The translations under genes were made by a program, and so were the position numbers. Under the pieces are notes generated by a model. The model was not told the origin of the DNA, searched no databases, and saw only the letters and a program-made list of their open reading frames with translations. Positions 1-8,540 of a DNA stretch of 47,930 nucleotides are shown in pieces (the first letter of the stretch is position 1; the number at the start of each line of letters is the position of its first letter). The DNA is from Microcaldota archaeon (GTDB lineage: Archaea; Micrarchaeota; Micrarchaeia; Micrarchaeales; Micrarchaeaceae), in the NCBI GenBank assembly GCA_021790455.1, contig JAJYDY010000002.1, positions 1 to 47,930 on the forward strand. Direction: 5' to 3'.

Positions 1-173
1 GTGCCTGTCTGTTGGCGTATGTGATAAAATATTCTTGAAATGTAATGTGGGAGTGAAACGTCAGGAACTTAAAAAGGTGATTAGACGATGCCGATATAAA
101 AGTCAACAGCCTACATGATATTAACGTATGGCTAAAGTATTTAGTGCCTCCCTTTGAAAGAGTTCTGATTCCT

Positions 174-755
174 ATGCCAAGAAGGCACACGAGCAAGAGG
201 CTTTCTGAGAAGGTGTTCTTCACGTACAACGATGGAAAGTCGGTGCTGATCAAGGTAGTTGACAGCGTGGACGGCAAGAAGATAACGAAGATCTTTAGGA
301 GGGCAGGGGGCGAGTCTGTCAGCATAATCCCAGTCGTAGGGGACAAGGTGATCCTCATAAAGCAGTACAGGCCAGCGGTAAGGAAAAGCGAGTTCGGGGC
401 GAAAGAGGGCTGGCTTCTCGAGGTTCCAGGAGGCAAGGTGAATAAAGGTGAGAGCCTCGCAGCCGCGGCTGCGAGGGAACTGTCGGAGGAAACAGGCTAC
501 GGGGCTGGAAAGGTGAGATTCCTCTACAGAAGATTGCTCGCGCCCTACATGATAGATGCGGTAGACAGCGTTTTTGTTGCAGAGAACCCTGTAAAATCAA
601 AATCTCACGTGGATGCAGATGAGGCGATAGAGCTAGCTCCTACAAAAATAAGCAAAATCAAGGAGCTGATCGAGAAAGGAAGGCTGAGCGACATGGCGTC
701 AAGGGATGCACTGCTGCACTGGCTCTACTTCTCGCGCAGACGAAAAGGCATTTAA
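174..755 (+). CDS. NUDIX hydrolase, ADP-ribose pyrophosphatase-like
   Basis: The protein carries a complete Nudix box at about residues 86-108 (GGKVNKGE then RELSEETGY), matching GX5EX7REUXEEXGU. This is the metal-binding catalytic element of enzymes that cleave nucleoside diphosphates linked to another moiety. The preceding KQYRPAV stretch is typical of the ADP-ribose/sugar-nucleotide branch, so hydrolysis of ADP-ribose in the cytoplasm is the best guess; substrate choice is inference. The ORF track starts at a GTG at 144, but the ATG at 174 is preferred because TGATTCCT just upstream resembles the GTGAT ribosome-binding core used elsewhere here. This gives 193 aa, a normal family length. 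It lies 33 bp upstream of ftsZ on the same strand and could be co-transcribed with it. Confidence 0.85.
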   Translation: MPRRHTSKRLSEKVFFTYNDGKSVLIKVVDSVDGKKITKIFRRAGGESVSIIPVVGDKVILIKQYRPAVRKSEFGAKEGWLLEVPGGKVNKGESLAAAAARELSEETGYGAGKVRFLYRRLLAPYMIDAVDSVFVAENPVKSKSHVDADEAIELAPTKISKIKELIEKGRLSDMASRDALLHWLYFSRRRKGI

Positions 756-788
756 ATCCCTGATAAGCAATATATCAGTATCTAGGGT

Positions 789-1829
789 GTGGCAGTGGAT
801 TTAGTTGATAGCGCGCTGAGCCAGTCGACACCAGAAAGCGAAATGTTCCAGGTCAGGATCAGCGTTGTTGGATGCGGCGGCGGCGGATGCAACACGATCC
901 AGAGGCTTTCGAGGATGGGAATACGGGGCGCAAGGCTCATTGCAGTCAACACCGATGCCACGCACATAAGGACTCTCGACCCGTCAATCAACAGGATACT
1001 TATAGGGAGGGCGCTGACAAACGGGCAGGGAGCAGGCGGCTTCCCAGAGATGGGCGCGAAGGCAGCCCAGTACTCAAGAAGCGAGCTTGAGGATGCGCTC
1101 AGGGACTCGAACCTCGTCTTCCTCACGGCAGGAATGGGAGGAGGGACTGGAACAGGCTCTGCGCCGATAGTGGCGGAGATAGCTAAGAAGGCCGGTGCAA
1201 TTGTCATCGGGATAGTGACTTTCCCGTTCAAGCTTGAGAGAGTGAGGCTGCAGACTGCGCAAAAAGGAATCGAGGAGCTGAGGCAGCATGTCGACACCCT
1301 AATAGTGATCGACAACCAGAGGCTTTTCGAGCTCTATCCAAACCTTGCGATGGACCAGGCATTCAAGGTAGCAGACGAGGTCACGGCAAGGGCGGTGCGC
1401 GGGATAACGGAAACAATCAACACGCCAAGCCTTATCAACACAGATTATGCTGATATAAGAGCTATAATGCAGGGAGGCGGGCTTGCATTCATAAGCGTCG
1501 GCGAGGCGAGCGGCCAGAACAAGGTTGAGGACGTGGTTAGGGACACTTTCAAGAACAAGCTTCTTGATGTGGACTATGAGGGAGCTAACAGCGTGCTCCT
1601 TCATATAACTGGTGGGGACGACCTTACCTTGGGAGACGCGAACGAGATAGGGAGGAAGATCACCGACCTTACAGCACCGAACGCGAACGTTATCTGGGGG
1701 GCGAGGATAGACCCGAACATGACGGGCAAGCTCTCGGTCATCGCGATATTCACAGGGATAAAGAGCTCTTCGATAACAGGCGCATCGGAGAAGAAGGAAA
1801 GCGTGGACTTCGGGCTCGGAGAAATCTGA
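789..1829 (+). CDS. ftsZ: Cell division GTPase FtsZ
   Basis: This is the tubulin-superfamily GTPase that polymerises into the division ring. The N-terminal nucleotide-binding loop GCGGGGCNTI lies near residues 29-37 and the tubulin signature GGGTGTGSAP near 118-127. The T7/synergy region (NTDYADI) and the C-terminal FtsZ domain (LTLGDANEIG, then the GARIDPNM strand) follow. The length of 346 aa fits archaeal FtsZ, with a short C-terminal tail. Translation appears to start at GTG 789; a second GTG two codons later is possible. It ends 22 bp from the convergent rad50 gene. Confidence in the family is very high; whether it is FtsZ1 or FtsZ2 needs a tree. Confidence 0.97.
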   Translation: MAVDLVDSALSQSTPESEMFQVRISVVGCGGGGCNTIQRLSRMGIRGARLIAVNTDATHIRTLDPSINRILIGRALTNGQGAGGFPEMGAKAAQYSRSELEDALRDSNLVFLTAGMGGGTGTGSAPIVAEIAKKAGAIVIGIVTFPFKLERVRLQTAQKGIEELRQHVDTLIVIDNQRLFELYPNLAMDQAFKVADEVTARAVRGITETINTPSLINTDYADIRAIMQGGGLAFISVGEASGQNKVEDVVRDTFKNKLLDVDYEGANSVLLHITGGDDLTLGDANEIGRKITDLTAPNANVIWGARIDPNMTGKLSVIAIFTGIKSSSITGASEKKESVDFGLGEI

Positions 1830-1851
1830 ACCGATTAACTGGTTGTATCAT

Positions 1852-4152
1852 TCATGGTTGCGCTATAGTGGTTGGTGCATTCGTGCCTTTGTCCCTCTCT
1901 AGCGTGTACACCCTGGCGAGGGATATCTGCTTGAGGGCATCCTCGTGCGTTATTATGAATATCTGGTCTACTATGTTCGGCAGCTCATCGCCGAGGATCT
2001 CTATCATCTTCGATATGCCTGCGCTATCTATGTTGTGCGTCGGCTCGTCGAGAATCAGCCAGCGGAGGTTCGGCACGGTTACCATCGCAAGCGCAATCCT
2101 CATCGCGAGGCATCCTATGCTCCTCTCTCCCCCGCTCGCTGTTCCGTCAACTTGTATCCACTCGTCAGTTCCGTTCATGCCAGCATTTACTTCGAGAAGG
2201 TAGTCGTCCCTCTTTGCGTTTAGCCTGATCGACGTGTAGTCCCCATACGGGTAGAGCTGCGGCCACAGCCCCTGCATGAGGTTGTTTATCGACGTAACTA
2301 GCCTGTTCCTGAGCATGGCCCCGGTTTCAACAAGGGCGCCCTTGAACTTGTTGAGGTTCTGCACCTGCTTCTGGCGGGCGGCTATCGTCTTCACTGCGAT
2401 ATCTATGATCCTGACCTGCTTCTCCTTGTCCTTTTCCTGAGATTCCATCTGCGCCAGCATCTGCAGGTTGCTCTTGAGCCGTGCAGACAGATTGGAGTGT
2501 TCTGCGCTCTGTTTTGTCACTTTCTCCTGTGCGGAGTAGAGCATGTTGTCGTCGGCTGCTATCAACCTTAATTCATCGCTCTTTTTGTCCAGGATTTCCT
2601 TGGCTCTCATGAGTTCGGCTTCGAACTCCTTCCTCTTTTCAACCGACTGCAGGTCTGCCCTTATCCTGCTTAGCGGCTCGCGGAGCGCATCGTACTCCTT
2701 TGACAGCTTGTCCAGGGCGACGTTCTCGCTTCCAAGCTCTTCCGTCTCCTTGTCGTGCTCCGCTTTCTCCTTTTCCAGAAGCTTGTCTACATCCCTGTAG
2801 TCCTGCAGCTTTCCCTCTGCAGCCGCAAGCCTGTCCTGTAGCTCATTGAGCTGTCTTATGTGCTTGTATTTCTCCTCCGAGCTCTTTATCGCATCCCTTA
2901 TCTCCTTCCCCAGAGACTCTGCGAGGGAACTCTTGTCCGCGATGAGCTTCTTCTTTAGGTCCTCGTCAAGCGTCCTTTCGCAGAGCGGGCACTTGCTTAT
3001 ATGCTTGTTGAGCTCCTTCAGCCACTCGTTGAGCTCCTCCGCCCTGCTCTGCTTCGCGGCCACCTCGTCGGTGAGCACCTTCCATGCCCTGCTCTCCTGT
3101 TCCATCCTTTCCTTTGTCGACTTTAGGTCATGGCCCTTTATCTCAGCAGTTATCTTATCGCGCTTCGCCTGCTTTTCCTTGTTCGACTTTATGCTCTCTT
3201 CAAGAGCAGCCACCCTTCTTGTGAGGAGCGTTACCGCTTTCCTTTTGTCTTCTATTTTCTTTTTTAGGTCTGACTCCTTGCTTTCGAGCTCCCTCTTCTT
3301 TGCTGCGATTTCCTTTTCATCTATCTTCATCGCATCAAGTTTCTTTACTTCCTTTGCAATTGTTGTGCTCTTTCCCATCAACTGCGCAATCTCATCAGTG
3401 ATTTTCCTTTTCCTCTCGAGATCTTTCCTCAGGGATTCGAGGCGCGCCTGCGTCCTCTCCAGTTCTGTTTTTGCCTTCTTCTCATCGGCGAGCAGGCTCC
3501 CTTGCTCCTTCTGCAGCTGCTCCTTCTGCTCCTTTATCAATTCCAGCTCCTTCCTGAGTTCTTTTTCATCGATTCTGGAGAGGGCCTCCTCCTCAGCCTT
3601 AACTATATCTTTTATCCTGTTTATCAGTGATGTTGCATTCTCCTCAGCCAGGGCGAACGTGTCCAGGCCCAGCATGTGGTCTATCTCCTTCTTTCTTGGA
3701 CCCTTTGCCAGCCCGAGAAAGTAGTCGAGCTGGTTCTGCTCAGAGTACACGACCCTTGAGAATGTGTCGTAATCAACCTTCAGTATGTTTTCCACTTCCT
3801 CGGTGACTTTGGTGGGCTGCGACTGGATGTACTCGCCGTTCTTCTCCAGCTTCGCGCTGTTGCCTCTGTTCCCTATTATCCTTGTAACATTGTACTGGTC
3901 TTCCCCTACCGAGAAGGAGAGCTTTACCTCGGCCTCCGTCTCCTGCGAAGGCCTGCTCATGATGAGCTCTTCGAGCGAGACCCTTTTGCTGAGGAGAGCT
4001 GGGAAGGTGCCGAAAAGACCGAAGCAGATCGCATCCATAGCCGAGCTTTTCCCCGCTCCCATCACGCCGATGAGCACGTTGACGCCCTTCTGGAACTCCA
4101 GCCTGGTCTTCTTGTGAGTTTTCCAGTTGGTAATCTCAATTGAATCAATCAT
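1852..4152 (-). CDS. rad50: DNA double-strand break repair ATPase Rad50
   Basis: Rad50 is the SMC-like ATPase partner of Mre11 in double-strand break processing. Visible elements are the Walker A GVMGAGKSS near residues 29-37, a long charged coiled coil interrupted mid-protein by the zinc hook CPLC, a second coiled-coil arm, the signature SGGERSIG and a Walker B LRWLILDEPTHN. At 766 aa it is shorter than many archaeal Rad50 proteins (roughly 850-900 aa), so the coiled coil is probably shortened. The usual Asn of the Walker A (GxNGAGKS) is Met here. The gene is not next to mre11, which lies about 15 kb away; many archaea keep mre11-rad50-herA-nurA together. Translation looks leaderless, with an AT-rich promoter in the gap to the divergent gene at 4222. 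Confidence 0.95.
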   Translation of the reverse strand: MIDSIEITNWKTHKKTRLEFQKGVNVLIGVMGAGKSSAMDAICFGLFGTFPALLSKRVSLEELIMSRPSQETEAEVKLSFSVGEDQYNVTRIIGNRGNSAKLEKNGEYIQSQPTKVTEEVENILKVDYDTFSRVVYSEQNQLDYFLGLAKGPRKKEIDHMLGLDTFALAEENATSLINRIKDIVKAEEEALSRIDEKELRKELELIKEQKEQLQKEQGSLLADEKKAKTELERTQARLESLRKDLERKRKITDEIAQLMGKSTTIAKEVKKLDAMKIDEKEIAAKKRELESKESDLKKKIEDKRKAVTLLTRRVAALEESIKSNKEKQAKRDKITAEIKGHDLKSTKERMEQESRAWKVLTDEVAAKQSRAEELNEWLKELNKHISKCPLCERTLDEDLKKKLIADKSSLAESLGKEIRDAIKSSEEKYKHIRQLNELQDRLAAAEGKLQDYRDVDKLLEKEKAEHDKETEELGSENVALDKLSKEYDALREPLSRIRADLQSVEKRKEFEAELMRAKEILDKKSDELRLIAADDNMLYSAQEKVTKQSAEHSNLSARLKSNLQMLAQMESQEKDKEKQVRIIDIAVKTIAARQKQVQNLNKFKGALVETGAMLRNRLVTSINNLMQGLWPQLYPYGDYTSIRLNAKRDDYLLEVNAGMNGTDEWIQVDGTASGGERSIGCLAMRIALAMVTVPNLRWLILDEPTHNIDSAGISKMIEILGDELPNIVDQIFIITHEDALKQISLARVYTLERDKGTNAPTTIAQP

Positions 4153-4221
4153 AAAATCAGATGATATTACTGCGCATTCAAATTATTTAAAGATTTACAT
4201 CGAAGCAATAGGGGTGCGTCT

Positions 4222-4512
4222 ATGTCGAATGCGGGTCAGGCTATACAGAATGCTTCCATCTCGTTTCAGAAGCAGGTGGCGGCGCAGGTCATCTCGACTT
4301 CTTTACCTTTCCTGGCAATTGGCGCAATAATCCTGGCTGCCGGACTTTTTCTTTATTCCAAAAACAAGAAGGAAAAGGGCTGGAAGAAAACGCTCTGGAT
4401 TTTGTTGCTGCTCGCAGGATTGGCGCTCTTCATCTATTGGGTTGTTGGCGTAATATTCGCATTGATTGCTCCTGCTGTGACAAACACAATAGCATCTGGC
4501 TCTGGCGTATAA
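4222..4512 (+). CDS. Small two-helix membrane protein of unknown function
   Basis: I do not recognise this 96 aa protein. It has two hydrophobic segments long enough to cross the membrane, about residues 28-46 (SLPFLAIGAIILAAGLFLY) and 59-83 (LWILLLLAGLALFIYWVVG), separated by a strongly basic loop (SKNKKEKGWKK). That loop predicts a cytoplasmic hairpin with both ends outside. The N-terminal segment is polar and rich in Gln, Asn and Ser. It is divergent from rad50 and convergent with the aEF1B gene, so it has its own promoter in the 69 bp gap. Length, composition and codon use look like a real gene; the function is unknown. Confidence 0.7.
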   Translation: MSNAGQAIQNASISFQKQVAAQVISTSLPFLAIGAIILAAGLFLYSKNKKEKGWKKTLWILLLLAGLALFIYWVVGVIFALIAPAVTNTIASGSGV

Positions 4513-4525
4513 CAATGAGTCAAGG

Positions 4526-4771
4526 TTATAAGAGGCTCTCCTCGTAGACCTCCACTTCCCCGACCCCGGCCTGCTTCCTCAGCTCCTCTTCGAACTTCTG
4601 CGTTCCTCCTCCCTTATCCTCGAACTTGAAGAGCACCTTTAGTACCTTTATCCCAAAGCCTATCTCCTCTGCCTGCATGCCAGCCGGGTTCATCTTCTTG
4701 ACGCTGTCAACCATCTTGTCGAATTCCCCGTCCTTTGGGTAAACCTTGAAAACTACAGCTACCATTCCCAT
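4526..4771 (-). CDS. ef1b: Translation elongation factor 1-beta (aEF1B)
   Basis: This 81 aa protein matches the compact archaeal EF-1 beta, the guanine-nucleotide exchange factor that recycles aEF1A from GDP to GTP. It consists of the EF1 exchange domain only: an N-terminal strand AVVFKVYPK, a helix, GFGIKVLKVLFKFED, and a C-terminal EEVYE-type acidic end, as expected for archaea. The start ATG follows the stop codon of the upstream zinc-ribbon gene directly (TAAATG), implying translational coupling. Pairing of a small zinc-ribbon gene with aEF1B is a recurrent archaeal arrangement. A second ATG two codons in is an alternative start. Confidence 0.93.
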   Translation of the reverse strand: MGMVAVVFKVYPKDGEFDKMVDSVKKMNPAGMQAEEIGFGIKVLKVLFKFEDKGGGTQKFEEELRKQAGVGEVEVYEESLL

Positions 4772-4942
4772 TTAAGGTCCCTCAAAACCGCACTCCTTGC
4801 ACCTGTAGGAGTTAGTTATCTCCCTGCAGTGGAGGCAGCGTATTATCTTGCCTTTCCCGCACTTCGGGCAGTCGAACTCAGTATACTGGTGCGTGAGCCT
4901 CCCGCATGAAACGCAGACCTTTCCCGGCATTACCTCTGTCAT
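4772..4942 (-). CDS. Small zinc-ribbon protein (archaeal HVO_2753/DUF1610-like)
   Basis: This 56 aa gene is too short for the ORF track. The translation begins MTEVMPGKVCVSCGR and has four Cys pairs: CVSC, CPKC, CLHC and CKEC. It therefore forms two zinc fingers, as in the archaeal small two-zinc-finger family linked to RNA or protein interactions. It is immediately upstream of, and coupled to, aEF1B (TAA then ATG with no gap), the classic context for this family. On the minus strand an AT-rich TATA-like element (ATATAAT) lies roughly 26-33 nt before the ATG, so the mRNA is probably leaderless. The translation-linked role is inferred from context. Confidence 0.88.
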   Translation of the reverse strand: MTEVMPGKVCVSCGRLTHQYTEFDCPKCGKGKIIRCLHCREITNSYRCKECGFEGP

Positions 4943-4995
4943 ATTATAACCTTAGATTGAGATTTCTATTATATCGTATAGGAATTTAATGCTAT

Positions 4996-6882
4996 CTATC
5001 TCTTCCTTCTCCTCTTTCCCTTCGCTTTTGAAGGCTGACGTGCAGCCTTCCCCGCAGCGGCTTGCGTCTTCGCCTCCGGCTGCGAAACAATCCTTATGAT
5101 GAAGTAGAGGATTATCGAGAACAATACTATTGCGATTCCTAGCCCTATTACAGCCGTCTCTACATCAGTCGCGGACAGAGCTGTGCTTGGCGTCGCGTTC
5201 CGCATTATAAGTTGCTGTGCACTTCCAGGAGTCAGGTTGCTGGCTATCAGCATCATGTCTGTGTTGAACTGCTGGGCCAGCAGGGCGGAAGTATACGCAT
5301 TCTGGGCATCGCCGAGGGCTTCCGAGCGGTTCGTTGCGGTGCGCGCCTGCGAGGCATAGAGCACCTCCTCGTTGGAGAACTGGGTCGCCCACAGCCCGAA
5401 TGTCGCATTTTGCGATATGCTTGCGGAGGCGTTCAGCAGCTGGGCTGTTGTCATGTTGGTGTCCGAAGCATTGGATATCGCATAGGCGTAGTCTGCCTGT
5501 AGTATCGCAAGCGGATAGTTGTTAACCGACATGGCCTCCTGCGCTGCAGTGTAATACATGCTGCTGCCGTAGGCTGCTGCTCTTGCAAGCCTTGCATCAG
5601 CGACAGACGAAAGGTGCGCTGATGAGATGACATCGTAGCCGCTTCCGGCGGATGCATTGTAGAGCATTGCCGAAGCCCTGCACCACGCGTACGCGCTCGC
5701 GGCAAGCCTCATCGCATACAGGACGTCATCGCTTGTCTCTATAGTGGAGTTGTATCCGCTGATGGTGGAGTTGAGCGTGTATTCTGCCCACTGCTGCCTT
5801 ATCTCCCCAGTCAGCACGTATTCGTAATTGCTGCTCGTCAGATTTGGTATGCTTATAGAGCTGCAGAAGCCGCTTATGTTCTTCAGCTTCGCGAGCCCCT
5901 GAGAGGTTGATGTGACATAGTTGTTGAAGTAGAATGCGTGCAGGTAGTCAAGGAATGCTATGTCCCCCGCCGGATAAAGATAGCCCTTCTGCACCAGCGC
6001 AGGGAGCTGGGACACAGATGCGCTCAGCGGCCTCTCGGCGTTGGAGAAGGTCGGCTGGCTTATCCTGCCTATCTCATTTCTCGACATCGCTATTGTTGCA
6101 TTGATTAGAGCCTCGAACGGAGCTGTGTTGCATCGGTTGCTACACCTGAATTCCGCATTCGGCACGGCGCTTAGGTTGAGCAGCGGGGCAAATGTGAAGT
6201 TGGTCTCGTGCAGCGTCGGGTTGCTAAGTCCGAATGCAAACTGGGATGCATTGCTCACGTTCGTAACCTGCACTATGGGTACCTTGAACAGGTCCTGCGC
6301 AAGGAAATAGAGCTCGTCATATATGCTGTCGGCAGGGACTGCAGGCACAAGTATGAAGGAGAGTCCTGCTGCCTTTGCGGCAGAGGTCTTGTCGTAAACT
6401 CCGCCGACAGGGCCTATCGACCCATTTGACGATATGGTGCCTGTCATCGTGAAGTTGCGCAGCAGCGGCCTTCCCGATAGCGCTGATATTGCTAGCATCG
6501 TCATCGCTGCTCCACCGCTCGGCCCGTCGACGCTCCCGCTCGTATTGAGTATTGAGTAATTGAAGTCGTAGCTTGAGAAGTTCTTGCCGAGGTATGCTGA
6601 GGCATAACGTGCTGCTATCTGCGCAGACTGGTTTGTAGACAATCCCACCTCGGAAGGGCCGAGTATGCGGACAGTCCCATTTCCGCCGCTGAACACTCCC
6701 AGGGTTATCGTTGTGAGGCTTCCCGTATTGTTCTCGACCAGCACTGCGGGAGCCTGTATGGATGCGGTTCCGATTAGGCTTCCTGCGCTCGCAATCGATG
6801 GAATGAGAAGTATGGCTAGCGCTACAAACGTAGCCATAATGGCCTTATTTGCCTTATCCGCATCCATCGACATCGAACACAC
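4996..6882 (-). CDS. Secreted, membrane-anchored Lon-like S16 serine protease (COG1750-like)
   Basis: An N-terminal hydrophobic signal (IMATFVALAILLIPSIASA) is followed by a Lon-type proteolytic domain without an AAA+ module. The catalytic Ser lies in SVDGPSGGAAM (Ser ~122) and the Lys in GPVGGVYDKTSAAKAAG (Lys ~165), so the Ser-Lys dyad is intact. A long Ala/Ser/Tyr/Asn-rich helical region with many N-glycosylation sequons follows. A C-terminal transmembrane segment (VIGLGIAIVLFSIILYFII) and a very basic tail (KGKRRRKR) end the protein. The topology implies an extracytoplasmic protease tethered by its C-terminus. This matches the archaeal predicted serine proteases of COG1750. Targets are unknown; neighbouring surface-protein and presenilin genes suggest envelope proteolysis, which is inference. 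Confidence 0.85.
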   Translation of the reverse strand: MCSMSMDADKANKAIMATFVALAILLIPSIASAGSLIGTASIQAPAVLVENNTGSLTTITLGVFSGGNGTVRILGPSEVGLSTNQSAQIAARYASAYLGKNFSSYDFNYSILNTSGSVDGPSGGAAMTMLAISALSGRPLLRNFTMTGTISSNGSIGPVGGVYDKTSAAKAAGLSFILVPAVPADSIYDELYFLAQDLFKVPIVQVTNVSNASQFAFGLSNPTLHETNFTFAPLLNLSAVPNAEFRCSNRCNTAPFEALINATIAMSRNEIGRISQPTFSNAERPLSASVSQLPALVQKGYLYPAGDIAFLDYLHAFYFNNYVTSTSQGLAKLKNISGFCSSISIPNLTSSNYEYVLTGEIRQQWAEYTLNSTISGYNSTIETSDDVLYAMRLAASAYAWCRASAMLYNASAGSGYDVISSAHLSSVADARLARAAAYGSSMYYTAAQEAMSVNNYPLAILQADYAYAISNASDTNMTTAQLLNASASISQNATFGLWATQFSNEEVLYASQARTATNRSEALGDAQNAYTSALLAQQFNTDMMLIASNLTPGSAQQLIMRNATPSTALSATDVETAVIGLGIAIVLFSIILYFIIRIVSQPEAKTQAAAGKAARQPSKAKGKRRRKR

Positions 6883-6898
6883 ATGTTAGCTTAAATGA

Positions 6899-6942
6899 AG
6901 AAAAAAGAAAAGAAAAGAAAAAGGCTTGAGGTCAATCAAGCC
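6899..6942 (-). terminator. Hairpin plus T-rich tract at the stop codon of the surface-protein gene
   Basis: On the minus strand the gene ends GGCTTGA-TTGACC-TCAAGCC, a perfect 7-bp stem with a 6-nt loop. A long pyrimidine run (TTTTTCTTTTCTTTTC) follows at once. The TGA stop codon is the last part of the 5' arm. The T-run alone would serve as an archaeal terminator; the perfect stem makes it look like a bacterial intrinsic terminator. Confidence 0.6.
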
Positions 6943-7526
6943 GTGGCGCCCTTCTTGCTGCCCTTTCCCTTCATCGCGTAAGCCACTATGGCGATTATCA
7001 CGATGATCACTATTATTATCCCGACAATCATGGTCGTGCTAAGCCCTCCAGAGCTTGGCGCTCCCCCGCCGCTGGTGCTGCTTATCGAGGTTGTTGGTGA
7101 TGTGCTGTTTGTGGAGCCTGGCGTCACTATTGAGGTCGTGCTGTTGATGACCGTCGTGTTGGTGCCGCATGGCTTTGCAGTCCCGCCTGTAGGTACAAGC
7201 GACACGTTGTGGAAGTACGCACCGTTGGTCTCATATGGTGTGTTGTAATAGCCGCTCTCGAAGCCAGCCTTTACGAAGCTGATAGACCAGTTTCCTGTTC
7301 CAAGCACAAGGTAGTAGTAACCATTGGAGTTGCTCATGTTGAACGCGTTGCCGTTGTATGCCGAGCTTACGTTGACACCAGCTAGCGGCTGGCATGTAGC
7401 AGCATTGAACACCGTTCCGTTAAGCACCCATCCGAGCCCCGATGCAAAGGATGCCTGTGGCGCAATCGCCATTAACATTAGGATCACTCCGAGTGTCCCG
7501 AATACTGTATTCCTCAAGCCGTTCAT
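6936..7526 (-). CDS. Surface protein with carboxypeptidase-regulatory-like Ig domain and C-terminal TM
   Basis: The protein has an N-terminal signal or anchor (GTLGVILMLMAIAPQASFA), then a carboxypeptidase-regulatory-like beta-sandwich of about 80 residues (VLNGTVFNAATCQPLAGVNV, then NGYYYLVLGTGNW). A Ser/Thr/Gly linker follows (STTSIVTPGSTNSTSPTTS), then a C-terminal membrane helix (MIVGIIIVIIVIIAIVAYAM) and a basic tail. This is typical of cell-wall-spanning archaeal surface proteins with an O-glycosylated stalk. The track start is a TTG at 7556, but the ATG at 7526 is preferred because GGTAAT lies 3 nt before it. Topology is the same as the neighbouring S16 protease. The ligand or role is unknown. 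Confidence 0.72.
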   Translation of the reverse strand: MNGLRNTVFGTLGVILMLMAIAPQASFASGLGWVLNGTVFNAATCQPLAGVNVSSAYNGNAFNMSNSNGYYYLVLGTGNWSISFVKAGFESGYYNTPYETNGAYFHNVSLVPTGGTAKPCGTNTTVINSTTSIVTPGSTNSTSPTTSISSTSGGGAPSSGGLSTTMIVGIIIVIIVIIAIVAYAMKGKGSKKGATA

Positions 7527-7567
7527 AATATTACCTATAAAGTAGATTGAAAGCAAACTATTTTAAA

Positions 7568-8518
7568 CTATCTCAAAGACGCAGATTGAGGCAGGTGGAG
7601 CGGCTCGATGAACCTCCTGCGTGCACGGCCTGTCCCTTCCGATATTTTTACGTACTTGTGGAACTCGCACAGGCAGTTCTGCACGTTAGCAAGGGTCAGC
7701 AGGATTTCCTTCCCGCTCCCGTCCTTCAAGTATGGGAATTTCAGGCATAGTCTCTGGAACTCTTGCTTTTGGTTGCCACGCAGCCAGCGGACGACTTCCG
7801 CACCGTTGATTTCGGCTTCGCCATCGAGCATCATTGAAATTCCCCGCCTCGCGCCAGGGCCGGGGACCACAAAGTCATCGTTGCTGAATGGGAGAAGCGA
7901 CTTCCCTTCCATGCTCTTGATAGGATAAAGCAGGTCAACAAGGACTTGATATGAAAGGAAATCGCCGAATCCATCGATACCACGGATCACGGAATATGCC
8001 TCTTCGGCGCTTCCCGCCGATGAGAGGCGGTTCCAAGCGCCAGAAAATCCAGATGATATGCGCTTGAAGAGCGATGCTACATTGATTATCTTGTCGTTTG
8101 CGCCCTCATTTGAGTAGGGGGAGACGAGGTATGCGCCAGTGAAAACATGCTTGCCTGCTGAGCGCAGCGATTTCATCTTTGATATGACTGCAGCCGAATC
8201 AAAACTGTCCGGATTAAGGAAACCGACAGCTCGATGGGTTTCCTTCGCCCCGATTAGCCTGTAGAACATTATGTTGAACGCCTTTGACTTTGCTGTGTTG
8301 TCCGTCCCGAGTATCCCTTCCATTGCGTATCTTGTTCCAGGATCAAGCTCCCTGTAGACATTGGTGAACCTGTTGTGCCGCAGGATCAGGTCGTCAGTCC
8401 ATGGCGGGTCTCTTTTCTCAACGAAGCGACGATGCCACACCAGCTGGCGTTCGTTGACGAATCTCCAGAATAGATCCAGCTTATCAATTACGAAGCATTC
8501 TCTGCTCAGTGCATACAT
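7568..8518 (-). CDS. HMUDK/aGPT-Pplase helical-domain protein (DNA base hypermodification family)
   Basis: The N-terminus reads FWRFVNERQLVWHRRF, then PPWTDDLILRHNRFTNVYRELDPGT. From memory this matches the hallmark of the helical domain shared by phage 5-hydroxymethyl-dU DNA kinases and the alpha-glutamyl/putrescinyl-thymine pyrophosphorylase families (PWTDDPIL, F-N-V-R-E-D). It is probably related to the HhH DNA glycosylase fold. Later GIDGFGDFLSYQVLVDL resembles an HhH-type segment, and VPGPGARRG another conserved stretch. In phages these enzymes act on 5-hmdU after replication. No other hypermodification gene (thymidylate-synthase-like hydroxymethylase, glycosyltransferase) is adjacent, so the host role may be repair or modified-base recognition. 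No kinase P-loop is visible. The gene sits 49 bp upstream of the surface-protein gene on the same strand. Confidence 0.72.
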   Translation of the reverse strand: MYALSRECFVIDKLDLFWRFVNERQLVWHRRFVEKRDPPWTDDLILRHNRFTNVYRELDPGTRYAMEGILGTDNTAKSKAFNIMFYRLIGAKETHRAVGFLNPDSFDSAAVISKMKSLRSAGKHVFTGAYLVSPYSNEGANDKIINVASLFKRISSGFSGAWNRLSSAGSAEEAYSVIRGIDGFGDFLSYQVLVDLLYPIKSMEGKSLLPFSNDDFVVPGPGARRGISMMLDGEAEINGAEVVRWLRGNQKQEFQRLCLKFPYLKDGSGKEILLTLANVQNCLCEFHKYVKISEGTGRARRRFIEPLHLPQSASLR

Positions 8519-8540
8519 AATATCAAATTAGAAGAGGAGT

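Noticed and set aside
1-173. Region before the NUDIX gene
   Set aside because: No gene, RNA or repeat could be supported; a 9-codon ORF at 128 ends at once. It may hold the promoter.
1829-1852. AACC-N8-GGTT repeat between ftsZ and rad50 as a shared terminator
   Set aside because: Only a 4-bp stem with an 8-nt loop; indistinguishable from chance.
2846-3724. 292-aa ORF antisense to rad50
   Set aside because: It is a shadow of the coiled-coil coding sequence, rich in Ser/Phe from reversed Glu/Lys codons, with no motif of its own.
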